Shown here: in pieces, positions 40,065 through 51,562 of the stretch | Position numbering within the stretch: position 1 is the first letter of the stretch | Layout: the number at the start of each line of letters is the position of its first letter | Assembly: GCA_024699855.1 (NCBI GenBank) | Contig: JAMPIQ010000001.1 | Span: forward strand, 8,370,001-8,434,000 | Length of the DNA: 64,000 nt | Direction of reading: 5' to 3' | DNA from: Aphelenchoides besseyi | Lineage: Eukaryota; Nematoda; Chromadorea; Rhabditida; Aphelenchoididae | Notes under the pieces: generated by a model | Told to the model about the DNA's origin: nothing | The model's input: the letters and a program-made list of their open reading frames with translations, nothing else | The model's database searches: none | Made by a program: the position numbers and the translations under genes

Positions 40065-42651
40065 TCAGTAATTTCGATTATGTACAGAGTTTCCGAATTC
40101 GTGTTCTTCGCTCGAATGGCCGAACCCTTCGCTTCGCAAAAACTCGCCGATATCAGCCCATGATTCTTCGTCTTCGATTCCGTGTAACCCTTCGGTATCC
40201 TCCAGATCGTTATTTGCTCCATCAACGGCTCCTGATTCGTCGGCGGTTTGCAATAGGTCGAGCATGCTAGGTTCAAACATGAGTTCGTTCGCCACAGATG
40301 CTAATGAAACATCTCCTTCGACCACTACAAATCAGTTTGTTAACAACAATAAGCAGTTTTATTTTACCGTCAGTTAAATTAAAATCGTCCATGGTTATTG
40401 AATTCATCAGTTGATGATCAGCATAATTGTCGGGAGCAACGACCTCCGTTGACACATGATTGTGCTCAACGATTGTCGTAGTTAAAGCGGGTGTTGCAAT
40501 TGGTAAACGATGTAGATGACCATTGGAAATCACTTCGTTTTGTGTCTAAAAAACATTCATTTAAATGAGGCAGAAGAATTGAAAAAAACCTGGCGCATGT
40601 GATTTCCATTGTAATGCTCTTCACACATTCCTTTAAACACTATAGCATTTAATTTCGAGACCGGACGACCACAACATGGTGTAGTACAAAACGAGAATGC
40701 TCGCTGATCCACACTGAACGCAATGTGATCGACGCACATCGTCGAGCGAGGAACGCAGATGTTCGAACATCTCGAATGTGTATCTCTGTCAATGTGAAAG
40801 CACTGATTTAATGCCGAACTCAATCCGTTTAGGTTCCGACGACGACGATAGAGCTTGCGCATTCGAAAAGCCGCACCAACCGAGTCGGGACAACTTCTAG
40901 TTGCGTGCATCACAGCCAACGATAACTTTGCGTTTCGTTGTAGCTTCTCGCTTTCTCGTCTCAACCGCTTTTTCATTAGATACAATTCGAGACGAGATGC
41001 ACGCATATCGTTCGGATTCACAGTCACACGTGGCAAATGACTGAATGTTAACTCATCATCTGAAGACTCTTCATCGTCTGACGGTTCAAGACCTGAAAAG
41101 CGAAGATAAAAACGAACATCCGACAATTGATTTACCCAAAGGAAACAAATCGGTGCCATCAAAATCATAGTCTTCAATCAATTGACACATTGCATCAACA
41201 GCCGGTATTGCTCGAAACTTTCCATCGGTTCGTATTCTCCTTCGTTTTTGTCGTAGTTTTATAACACTCGACTTCTTTCTTGTCGTATTGTCGTTTCCAT
41301 TGTTCAAGTAATCCCTTTTCAGTTTTTCTATTTCTGTTGTTTCATCGTCTGCACGAATCGAATTGACATCGTAGAACACCGGCGGTGGATGTCGATCGAT
41401 GAACTCCAACGGAGATTTCAATGGCAAGATATGAATCGTCGGTTTCAGTTGTCGATCGGGCAAATCGGCGAATTCGGGGCGTGGAAACGCAACAAAATTC
41501 GTTGGTCCCATTTCAACCCGTTCAACGCCATCGATGATCGGTCGATGAAGTTTGTTTGCGGTGCCATTGACTGGGTAATCAGGCGAATCGAAGATCTCGG
41601 TTTTTGTTGATGTTCTTTGCACGTAATGAGTTAGAAACTGCGGATTCTGAAGCGGAATAACAACCGGCTGTCCTACAGTACCATTTTCTAGTGGAATTAT
41701 TACTTCCTGTTGTAGTTGCTTATTCAGAAGGCCTCCTGGTGATCGTATCCTCTCGTGATAAGAAGTAGATGTCGAGTCCAAAGATGTTGGAGTTGTCGTC
41801 ACAGGCACTTGATGTTGTGGATGCAAAAGTAAATTCTCGTTTGGATGTTCGGGCGGACGTAGACCGTTGGTTAGTGGAGGGATCGTGAAGTCGTTGTTTG
41901 CCATCATTTCGCGTGGAGATTTTCCAAAGTCGTTAAAGTCAACATCTGACACATTGGTTGCTGGCTCGTCATCTATAAACACAAAGGTTCAAAGAACTGA
42001 TCGAACGTAATTACCGGCTACACTTGACGAATCCTGAGTATTCGATTGGGACGCGGGACCGACTCCATCGGCCGTCACGGCATCTTCTGGTTTCTTTTTC
42101 CTCTTCGGTTTCTTCTCACCCCTCATTATGAGATGAGTGCTACAATAGGGTGTAGCGGCATCTTTCTTGATAGCATTCGTGCATTGTTGTTTCATACCTA
42201 CGGTAGGAAAAAAAACAAAAATAAAAGAAAATGGAAAACAGCAAACTTTTCGATTTGATCATTTCAGCACATCGTTTGTACGGCGCATTTGGATCTGCCA
42301 GAATGTGGCGAATGCAGAACCGATAAGACACGATTGCGCGTTGTTTGCATTGCACCTAAACAGAAATAACATGAAAACAATTGCAAATCAAAAAATGTAG
42401 ATCACGACTATGAATTGTCTCCGTACCTGTTCCTTATCGGAGTCTAGAAATTCACAGACTTGAGATCGTGGTTTCGATTTTTTTCTCGGCGCGGGAGTTG
42501 ATGTCGGTGGTGTCAATTGGGAGTTTTGACTGTCGGATAGGATGTCGACTGCTGAAATGACGTCATAAAGGGAAATGAAATCGAGGGTTTTCGCTCACGA
42601 TCTCTGCTCAACGAATCTTCCCCGTTCCGAATTGGCGGATCGACGTCCATT
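40065..42651 (-). CDS. KANSL2: NSL chromatin complex subunit KANSL2
   Basis: Nuclear subunit of the MOF-containing NSL acetyltransferase complex (C. elegans SUMV-1 is KANSL2-like). From [17 protein letters not shown], an S/T/P-rich start leads to the first zinc-type box ([40 protein letters not shown]). A long disordered middle follows, then the second Cys/His region: [47 protein letters not shown]. The paired CxxxxxxRC...C..H pattern is typical of the KANSL2/INO80D family. Acidic end [18 protein letters not shown]. Eight or so exons; introns 40-72 nt. Head-to-head with ANKMY2 (435 bp between ATGs). Confidence 0.8.
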
Positions 42652-43085
42652 ACTTTACAAATCGAGAATCTAGAATACGAACATATGCGAAAAGTGCGGG
42701 CGTGACCTTTTTGCTACGACAGCTGAGCAGCGGATAATGAAAACTTCGCACAGATGACGCAAAAAATGTTCACAGTTGACTCGCTGTAAATGTCAACCGC
42801 GTTTGCGTTGACAACTTGATGTTCGTTGCAAGAGCAATATCGGAAATAGATCTTATTTGGTCATTTATTCAATTACTGTTCGGTAAGAAGTCTCATAGGA
42901 GCTTCTAACGCGAACTCTCAATTTACTGTTATTCGAGGTTTTCTAATCGTTCTTGTAACTCGTGAATTATTCATCGACCTAAGACACTTACGGTTAAGGA
43001 TGATCATAATCGGATGACACGCTGACGGTTGTCATGGTGACATTTAACAATTAGTCTTCTCGTTTACAAATTCTTTCAAACCAAA
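42652..43085. promoter_or_regulatory. Bidirectional promoter between KANSL2 and ANKMY2
   Basis: 434 bp between opposed start codons without any supported ORF. It contains AT-rich and CA/TG-containing stretches but no motif I can name. Confidence 0.4.
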
Positions 43086-44527
43086 ATGTCGACTTTGGCA
43101 GAATCGTCTTCTCAACAAACAAGCTACGATCTCAGCGATGATGAAAAGACGGTTTTTGCGCATATCCAAGAAGGTAGTAAAGGCTTCGCAGATGTGCTAG
43201 TCGTTTTTAGGACGTACGGATGACGCAATCGAATTGATCAAAAATGGAAAAGTTCGAATCAACTGTTTGGATTCCACCGGAATGAACTTCGTTGATCAAG
43301 CAGCTTTCAAGGGCAACGAGAAGTTAGTGGAAGTGCTTCTAGAAAGTGGTGGAGACGCGGACAATCGAAATCACGCACAAGGTTACACGTGTTTAATGTT
43401 CGCTGCGTTGTCAGGTAGTTGAACATAACAATCAGTTTATAGAAAATGTAATTGCAGGAAAGCCGCGAGTATGCGAGTTGCTATTGAACGCTGGTGCTCG
43501 ATCATATGCGACTAACAATTTGGGCAAAACAGCCGCTGAAATGGCTGCATTTGTTGGTGCGTAATAACAAGATTTCAATCTACTCTCGCAATTATTTCAG
43601 GAAACTTTGAGTGTGTTAGTATGATTAACAGCTACATCAGCAACGAAGACGTGGAGAAATTGGTTCATCCAAATGGCGAGAAGAGCGATCAAATGTTCCC
43701 GCAAGAATTCGTCGATTACATTCACGAACTCACGCGAACGCATCTCATACATCCGGTGTCTATTGCTCAGGGACTGGCCAATCGTTTGGTTATGTTGAAG
43801 TACCGAAAAAAGTTGTTGTACGTCGTGGATCGTTTGTTCGAACGACAATTGCGATCAAAGCAACCAAATGAAGTGAGTTTGTTTAGATTCCACGCAAGAC
43901 CTTAAGCTTCAGATCATGGCTTTGAAGTTGTGGATGGTTTTAAGCGGACTACGTGAAATCGTTAATTTCGTAAACAAAGCAGTTTCTGAATCGTCACCGT
44001 TCGATGAAGGTGCTTGTGTTCTGTCGGTCAACAAATTCATTAAAACGCTTGTGGAATGGAAGAACATTGAAAATCAAATTGGACGTCGTCGATTGGAGGC
44101 TTTTTTGACAAGTGCAGCTGCCGGGTTTCCATATCAACATTCAGTTGTTTTCAAAGCTCTTGCTCAGTCGTTTAAGAGCTTGAAATTTGGTCGAGCACCC
44201 AACTCGTTTGTGTTGATTTGTGCCACAATCTTCGGTCAACGATACGCACAGTCGGGTTTCTGTTCGTTTTGCGGTCGAGCAAATGCTTCAAAATGTTGTT
44301 CAATTTGCAAGGTTGCATTTCAATTTCTGCTTATTATATCCCCATTTTTTAAGGTGATATATTGTTCTGCAGAATGTCAGAAAACGGACTGGACAAGTCA
44401 CAAGAAGGTCTGCGAACTGCTGAAGCAGAATGCTGAGATGGATGCTTATACGACGCCAAAACCGAACGAGATGGCATATCTGAGTTTGAATGACGATGAA
44501 GAGTCGAAAACAAAAGACAATAACTAA
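43086..44527 (+). CDS. ANKMY2: Ankyrin-repeat and MYND zinc-finger protein ANKMY2
   Basis: Family role: ANKMY2 binds FKBP38 and controls ciliary signalling proteins. Three ankyrin units: GRTDDAIELIKNGKVRINCL, FVDQAAFKGNEKLVEVLLES, GYTCLMFAALS|GKPRVCELLL with TNNLGKTAAEMAAFVGNFEC. A helical middle region follows (LVHPNGEKSDQMFPQEFVDY, HLIHPVSIAQGLANRLVML). The C-terminal MYND finger is intact: CSFCGRANASKCCSICK|VIYCSAECQKTDWTSHKKVC. The end SLNDDEESKTKDNN is acidic. Six introns, all short. The stop at 44527 lies 20 bp from the stop of the opposing tetraspanin gene. Confidence 0.88.
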
Positions 44528-44535
44528 ACAAAAGT

Positions 44536-44541
44536 TTTATT
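44536..44541 (-). terminator. Poly(A) signal of the tetraspanin gene, in the 20-bp gap before ANKMY2's stop
   Basis: TTTATT on the plus strand (AATAAA on minus) starts 5 bases past the tetraspanin TGA (44547-44549) and 8 bases from the ANKMY2 stop (44527). Cleavage would fall inside the ANKMY2 coding sequence. Confidence 0.55.
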
Positions 44542-44546
44542 GTTGT

Positions 44547-46250
44547 TCATTTGTCTACAGTAAATTCATTCAATGGGCGTCGTCGCTTTGTTGGCCAAAA
44601 CATTTCCATATCACTCAGCAGACTCATACTGTCGTGTGCTTGTCTCAACTCTTTTGCACGTTTTCCTCGACGAATCTTAGCAATGACGTCTTCGTCTCGT
44701 TGAACCAAGCGCACTCTAAACACAATCGTTGGATTGTTTTTGCGTAGAATTTACTCTGGATATCCGCCTTTGATCTCCAAATCTTCCGAAACATCGTGCG
44801 CTTTGTCGAATGTTCCGAAAACTGACAAATGTAGCAACGGCGAAATCTAAAACGAACAAACGAATATCAGTCGGGTGAATGTTCGTACGTTGTTTCCAAC
44901 TCTATTTGTGGAACCTAACCCATCAACTTCGGCAATCGTTAGAGTCAGAAGACATGCAATTGAGAGAAAGATAAGAAAACAGAAAACAAAACCGATCATC
45001 GAAATGTACGACCATAACTGAATTGCACTCGCAAATTTCGCTACGCAACCCGGATGAGACAACGCACTGAACAAGAAGTTATTTCAGAAGCCAGTTGCAA
45101 AAGAACCTATTTTCTTTTGGTCCGAATTTGAAAGCTCGTTGTAATGCAACTTTTCGACGCACATCAGTTGAACTAATCCACGGCAAGAATGTTCGTACGC
45201 AACTTAACGCCTCTTTTGAATATTCGTTCTTGGGTGCGAAATCAGCACAACAAGAGTTCGGAGCACGACATAAAGTACTATCATTGCCTCTGCAGTAATT
45301 AACAAACTCGTAGTCGTTTTCCAACACTACAGATTTGTTGCTAAACTGAAATAAAGAAATAGAAACAAATGTGGTTATTGAACGCACAGGTTCAATCCAG
45401 TGATACAGAATGTGTCTCGAATAATCCTTTAACCCATGATCGAAACCACAACCTACAAGCATGCGAAAACAACCTATACTATCACTTACACTGTAATTCA
45501 TATTGCAACATATCCAATGAATTGCCGGATGTCTTATTCACATTTTGTTTAGCAATTTGACCGATTACTGAGCTCGCTTTTCGATCGAAATTTTGACCAA
45601 AAGCAACTAAAATACGATTATTATTATCATCTTATGCTAACTTACGTATCAAAACAAAAACAAACAATACTGCAATGTTACTTGTATAGACAAAAGCGAA
45701 AGAACCGGACAAAAACTTGAGATTACGCCAAATAATAGAGACACTCAAAATCGCGTTGGCAAGAATCAGAATCCCAATCAAACAGATACTACTGTACGAG
45801 AGCACATTCAATCCCACGACTACCTGAAATCACAAGTTGTTGAACAGATACGCGATTGTTTACCGCCAACGATTCAATCGGTGGTTTAGAGGTGAACGTT
45901 TGAAAGTACACTAAACTCGTGATTCGGACGACTGATTTATGGACTAACCACTTGAGATTACTTTAACGTAATTAACATTGAACCAAACACAAACTACCAG
46001 GAAAATCAATAATCTAAATTGTTAGTTCAAAGTAATATCAATGCTTTAACTAACGTAATTGTTTGAATCAAACACAAAATGCACGTAAAGATTGTCGGCC
46101 AAAATAAACTGCTCTTTCGCACCGCAATTTGCTTCTCGTAGTAACTCGCATCCTGTAAATCAAAACTGCTACCATCTGTGTTAATATCGAACCTTGTGTG
46201 CTTGATCTTGAATACGTAAAAGAACTTGACGTGCCTGAATCGATACGATA
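44547..46250 (-). CDS. Tetraspanin with a long basic cytoplasmic tail
   Basis: Four-TM protein. TM1 FWPTIFTCILCLIQTITLLI, then a short loop. TM2 VGLNVLSYSSICLIGILILA and TM3 SFAFVYTSNIAVLFVFVLI follow. The large loop holds the cysteines FVNYCRG, TLCRAPNSCCADF (CC motif), ALSCVRTF and HPGC. TM4 is WSYISMIGFVFCFLIFLSIA. Family tails are normally 10-20 residues, but here about 100 follow, ending with a basic exon (IAKIRRGKRAKELRQAHDSM, MFWPTKRRRPLNEFTVDK) and TGA at 44547. Introns of 37-45 nt restore frame at each join. N-terminal exons (ARQVLLRIQDQAHK, DASYYEKQ) are probable, but the start codon near 46250-46290 is not resolved. Which tetraspanin this is cannot be said. Confidence 0.7.
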
Positions 46251-46418
46251 AAAACACTAATGTTTACTTTAGCTCACAATCCGACCATCGATATCCGTCA
46301 AACGAGATTTCCATTCGTTTTTACGCTGTGTCTGCACATCGGGAGCAGACATCACGAACAACGACCAAACTCAACGAAGGCTTCAATTCAAATGAAACAA
46401 TTTTTTTCAATAAAAGCC

Positions 46419-46424
46419 TTTATT
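46419..46424 (-). terminator. Poly(A) signal of the GPR107-like gene
   Basis: TTTATT at 46419-46424 (AATAAA on minus) lies 190 bp past the GPR107 stop and about 130-170 bp before the likely start of the next same-strand gene (tetraspanin), a spacing seen in nematode operons. A plus-strand AATAAA at 46409-46414 is adjacent and probably incidental. Confidence 0.45.
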
Positions 46425-46613
46425 GCCATCAGCATAAAATTGAAACTCTGACTAAGTGGTCATACAATAAGACGAACAGTTGAGATCAAGAAATGTCATT
46501 TATGTTACAAATGCATTAAGATGGCAATAGAAACTACACAAAAGAACCGATTTTGTTAACCCGCAAAACGTTAGAAGACCGCGCAGTTAAGACTTGTTGA
46601 GCAAAAAGGAATA

Positions 46614-48852
46614 TTAAACTTTTGGCAACAGCGAATCGTCTTCCTCTTCTCCCTCAGAGTCGTCATCTGCAAAGGTGAAGTTACAATCACGCTCGTTCAA
46701 TGTGAACTCACCAATTCCACCTATTAAGCCGGGAATATCAACGAGTTCATCTTGAATTCCCACACGATTCAATTTGATAACATTTTCGTAGAGTCCATTG
46801 GTTGTCAGACTAAAAATGAAGTTCGTCCAATGCTAATGATAGACTCACGCTTCTCCATCTTCCAATTCCAAATCTTGAGACAACTTGAGATAGGGATTGT
46901 GACGAATTGGACGGAATGAACGTGCAACGAGAACAAAAAAGAATAAAGTCAGGGATTGAGTCACGAGTTCCGCGATCCATTTTTGATGAAACGGCAAAGT
47001 CATCTGAAAACAATCAGTTAACGGATTACAACAGAAACATACATCCAAAAAGAAACCACCCATACGCGTCGAGTAAATGTAAATGATAACCATGACCTGA
47101 AATGAAATTTGTAATCGAAAACAAAACCAATGGTACGGACGTAAAATCGACGGAAAAGAGTCAGTTTCTCCAAATTGAATTGCGCTTTTCCATCAGTTTT
47201 GGCTCCTTCCTAAATGCATCCACATTCTTATTCAAACTCCCAATCAACCGACTTGTAGATGTCTGATACTCCAGACTACCGGAAACAAAATTGCCGCACA
47301 ACACAAAAGATCCAGCACTGTGAATAGTTCAAACCAAAAAAGATATTGTTTCGATCCGATTTCGGATTCTTCCAAAAAGAACAACGCTATGTTGTCAATG
47401 ACCTAAAGATCAAGGTAAACTAAAATGTATATAGTTTGCCAATCAGCTTACTTGCAAAGGAAGAACGATCATAAACAAATTGCGATCACGAGTAGTAAGA
47501 AAGTTCTTGAAGAATGTGTAACCGGTTCCGATGAGAATCAACGTTCCGAACAGCAAGAAGCCTTTGAGCAAATGAGTAACGTAGAACAACACCATCCATG
47601 TCATTCGTTCGTGGCCCGTTACCGATAGAAAATATAGATTCCTAAACGTTGTCGTGAAATAAAGAATAAGCATCCGGGCTTACATTCCATGACAAAAGAT
47701 CGAAATGAGTTTAATCACAACCTAAATTGGTGATTGATGTTGAGATACTCAGCGAACAAACCAAGAATGTCATGAGATAGTGAACGCGGTAAATATGACG
47801 TCGACTGAATCACTTTTAAACTTAAAACGGATGATTACTTACTCCGATTTACAGAGCACATTTATCCAAAGGATTGTAGCTAAACCAAAAAGAAACGAAA
47901 AGTACAAGTAGAGCTGAGGTTTTGGAATGTCGCCGGCAGACAAATGTGAGTTTTGATTCTTCTCCACAATATCAAACTTAAAACGCTCATCAAGTGAATG
48001 TCATTTCTGAACATACCGTAAAATCAACTGCTACTTTGTCACTGAATCCGTGTTGTCGGTAATTGAAACAGTTATGATAAAAGAAGTGGTAAAAACCACG
48101 TTGTGATTCGTGAAAGCGAACCATAAACTCAAACGAATATTCGTTTCCACTCGCATTCAATGGTACGTAATCAATCCACGGCTTCCCACTAGGTTTCGTG
48201 CTTGCACCGGGCCACAACTCGTTCAGTCGTGACAAAATTCCCGGCTTCTCACTTTGAACCTCCCACTAAAGATCTCAAAACATACTAATCGATCCGAACA
48301 CAGCTCCTACTTTTCTTTTTGATGGTTCGGTATTACACCACTCGAGATTCGGACAGAGATCAATGTCGTTGATTTTGCCCGATCGCTTCACAACCAACGA
48401 GGAAGTTGGGAAGTCGAAAACGAAGAAAAGCGCGTCGATATTCTGATCGGTTTGGGTCAATTGACACAAATGAGGATTCACACGCGAAGATTCGGCGATA
48501 TCTCGACCACGACTCAACGTGAATCCAATGATGCCCTGAGTGTTCGATCAGTTTGCGTCTTTGAAGCGTTAAACTTACGAATTTGTCCGGTTTAGCCTTA
48601 TTATTCTCAGTGTCTTTTATTACTGCATCAGGAACCGTGAAGTTCGAAACAACAATTGAAAACGTTCCGTTCTCCAAGAAGCCAAACTTCGTGAGCAGAA
48701 TGTTTCGACGGATTTCTTCCTGAATTATCTCAATAACTGAACGTTGTGTTTGATGTTGTTACCTTCAAATCAAGATGATGAAATTTCCCAATCGCACAAT
48801 CAACGAGCAGGATAACAAACAGAAACAAACTGAACCACCAGTTCTTCTCCAT
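46614..48852 (-). CDS. GPR107: GPR107/GPR108 family seven-TM Golgi protein
   Basis: Golgi/endosome seven-TM (GOST family) protein involved in membrane traffic. A signal peptide ([18 protein letters not shown]) leads to the family start GKFHHLDLK. The luminal part has [55 protein letters not shown] and [16 protein letters not shown]. The TM bundle includes [72 protein letters not shown] and [20 protein letters not shown]. The tail is [14 protein letters not shown] plus an acidic end, [15 protein letters not shown]. Ten or more exons. Head-to-head with TMCC; tandem with the tetraspanin. Confidence 0.88.
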
Positions 48853-49353
48853 TTTGCTTCAGAGTCACAACCTCAAAAGGGAAAATGTCCATCAATGGCG
48901 ATTTCAACGTCAAGCTCCGAGTTGTGTGAACGAAATGGTTGAATAATCGGTTTTGTTGAATTGCTCTCGTGCGGACGATGTTTCGTGAAAAAGTCGGGTT
49001 GCAAGTTGGAAAACATTTTTTGTGGTTCCACCGCAATCGTTGTGTTTTCCATTTTACCGCTGATTCGATTAAATGAACGTCGCTCTCATCTGAAGATCAA
49101 AAAGCGAAAATGAACGCGGAGGTATGTTGTTGGGGTTTTGAAAACGGTTTCCATTGAAAGTAAGCGCATTGATCATCTCGAGAAATTACAACGTCTATCA
49201 ACTCTAATTTTAACGTTGAACTTTGTTCTCTTCCTGTCAATTCCACCCGCCCTCTGCTGTTCGGTTGTAAACGCTCGCGGCTCCGATAAATTGAAGTATT
49301 TGTTCACGACGTCCGAAGTTGATTCTCGGTGACTAACAGATGAATCAGTGGCA
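48853..49353. promoter_or_regulatory. Bidirectional promoter between GPR107 and TMCC
   Basis: 501 bp between opposed starts. An ATG at 49110 (MNAE) directly before a good donor (GAGGTATGTTG) could be an alternative TMCC first exon or a 5'-UTR exon. No other supported ORF. Confidence 0.35.
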
Positions 49354-51129
49354 ATGACTTTGCTGCAAGTTTCCCCCAACAACACGTCGAGTCGCAGAAA
49401 TAGAAAGGTATGCAAGCGGCCTGTTCTGATGACCTACAGTTGATTCTGGAGCACGCTGTTACTGCAAAGTTGTTTTGGGAATTTGCCGCCATTTCACTCA
49501 ATTTAACTGATTTTTTTCAGTCGGATACGAACGAAAAGTTCAGCGCTCACTCTTCTGATGCCGGGGAATCGGGATCGGTGCCGTTGGACGATGGCTACAT
49601 ACCTTCAGCTTCGTTCGTGGACCAACGTTTACGATTGGAGAGGAAAGTCGAAAAGATCCGAGAGAAGATCACCAAGAACTCGATCGCTCGTGAAGCCGAT
49701 ATCGAACAATATCTGAACATCATGAACAATGCGGACGCCGAGACCGCTCAGATGGCTCGTCTGAAACAGAATTTTGAACGCAAAAACAAAAAGTATTCGC
49801 AAGAAGCCGACCAACTTCAAGTGAGTCAGCAAAATTTTGTTTTTTAATCGATGGATTTTAGAAAAAGTTGGAAGAATACGAACAACGTCTGGTGGAATTG
49901 GAGAATGGAGTCGATTTATCTCGATCTTCGCATCACAAGATGCTGTTGCATAACGTCGGACATGGAATCACGAAGACTGGAAATAACTTAAAGGGTATGG
50001 CCGGCTCTGTCATCAATGCACCATTGGATATTGCTCAAAAAGTTAAAAGAAATGTCTTTGGTTCTGCTGATAACATCGCCAACGTCTCACAAGATGGTAA
50101 GCGTTTAAGTATCAGCCAGGTTGAATCTTGTTTAGCAGAGAAATCTGGTAACGGAGTTGGTCAATCGGTGTTTTACGATGATCACAATGAAACTCATGGA
50201 ATCGAACAAAATCTGTAGGTTCTCTTGTATAAGCACATGTCGACAATGAATTCAGAACGGGCGATATTCCACCAACTTTGTCGGAGAACGAAGAGCACGT
50301 GCTACGACCGATACCGGAAACTGAACCGTTGACTCGCACCGAATCCGAACATCACGATTCTCTGAAGAAGTTACAACAAGAAGTCTCGGTTCTAAAGCAA
50401 CGAAACAACGGTCTGCAACGAACCGTCGAAGGTTTGAAGGTAATTAGCCAATTGACTGATCACAATAATCGGGGAGTTTGAAGCGAGAAACCGACGAAAT
50501 GAAAGCACAACGATCGGAGTTGATGGATGCGAGATTCAAAATTCAGGTATTTGTGTGTCTGAAGGCTATTGATCGTAATTTTAAAGCAATTGGAACACAC
50601 GTTAAATGAAACAATGGAGTTGCATCAAAATGAAGTGAAACAACTGAAAAACGACTTGAATTTGATTTCGACTCGAATGGACTATCAATACAACGACCGT
50701 TTCAAGAAGATCGAGGAGTCAGTTGAATCGTCACATAACCGGGTTTGTACATTCACTTCTTCATTTCTATTGAACAGTTCAATTTGCAGTTGTATCGACT
50801 GGAAACAAATTGGCACGAAAACTCGGAGAAGCTCTTGGGTGCAAGTCAAAACATGTGGAATGCTGTGATGCTCTCTTCAGCGAACATTATTGTCGAAATT
50901 TTAAAAATTTTGTTGTATTTTATTGCTGTAGTTTTGGATTCGGTTAAACCGTTTACGGGAACTCGGTAGGTCGAACAAAAAGCGACGTTTGAGTTGAAAT
51001 CAATTTAGAAAACGTGCTGGCATTGTGGTCTCCTTAGCTATTGGCTTGTTCTTAATATGGAAGTTCGGAGTAAGCGACTTAATTTGGTCATCTAATTCTT
51101 CAACATCTACTGGAAGTACAAAAACGTAA
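49354..51129 (+). CDS. TMCC: TMCC-family transmembrane and coiled-coil protein
   Basis: ER-anchored coiled-coil protein of the TMCC1-3/TEX28 family (family members mark ER-endosome contact sites). Start MTLLQVSPNNTSSRRNRK, then a 112-nt intron. The first coiled coil is RLRLERKVEKIREKITKN to ADIEQYLNIMNNADAE, with MARLKQNFERKNKKYSQEAD and LQKKLEEYEQRLVELE. Then NLKGMAGSVINAPLDIAQKV, an acidic linker, a second coiled coil (LKKLQQEVSVLKQRNNGLQ, QLEHTLNETMELHQNEVKQL), and a C-terminal membrane hairpin (IVEILKILLYFIAVVLD, AGIVVSLAIGLFLIWKFG). The end is read either to STSTGSTKT (stop 51127) or through a strong donor (GGAGTAAGCG) to PVLFHS. Seven exons. The architecture is family-typical. Confidence 0.82.
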
Positions 51130-51562
51130 TGGTTCCTTTAACAGCCCGTTCTCTTCCATTCATAACACGGGATTCTAACGGTCCAAATGAAAATCGGGAT
51201 TCACAAGCATCAAACTAGTCATGGTCTGTTTCCACACATTCCTACGCTTTTGCCTTTGTAGTTTTGAGTTAAGATTTTAACGTTTCAATCAACATTCTTG
51301 CCTATTTTGTGTATTGGTAGACTCTTGTGTACAAACTGCTGAACTTTGCGAATGAACGTGATAAACGAATGCAAACTCAACTTCGGGCTGTCAAACAATT
51401 CAATGATGTCTTTGTAATGCAACTGCGAACTTGAGTTATCATGAGACCATTCAAGCTCAAGACGTCCGAATGCATACACTCAAAATCATTGTAAACTTCA
51501 CAAACTCTTCGAGTTTATTTAAAGGCTACAACAAAAGTAGATATAAGTATTTTATGGTGATT
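51130..51562. other. Convergent 3' region of TMCC and beta-hexosaminidase
   Basis: No supported ORF. TTTATT at 51513-51518 (AATAAA on minus) is the likely poly(A) signal of the hexosaminidase, 45 bp past its stop. The acceptor CTTTAACAG (about 51143) belongs to the alternative end of TMCC. Confidence 0.4.
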
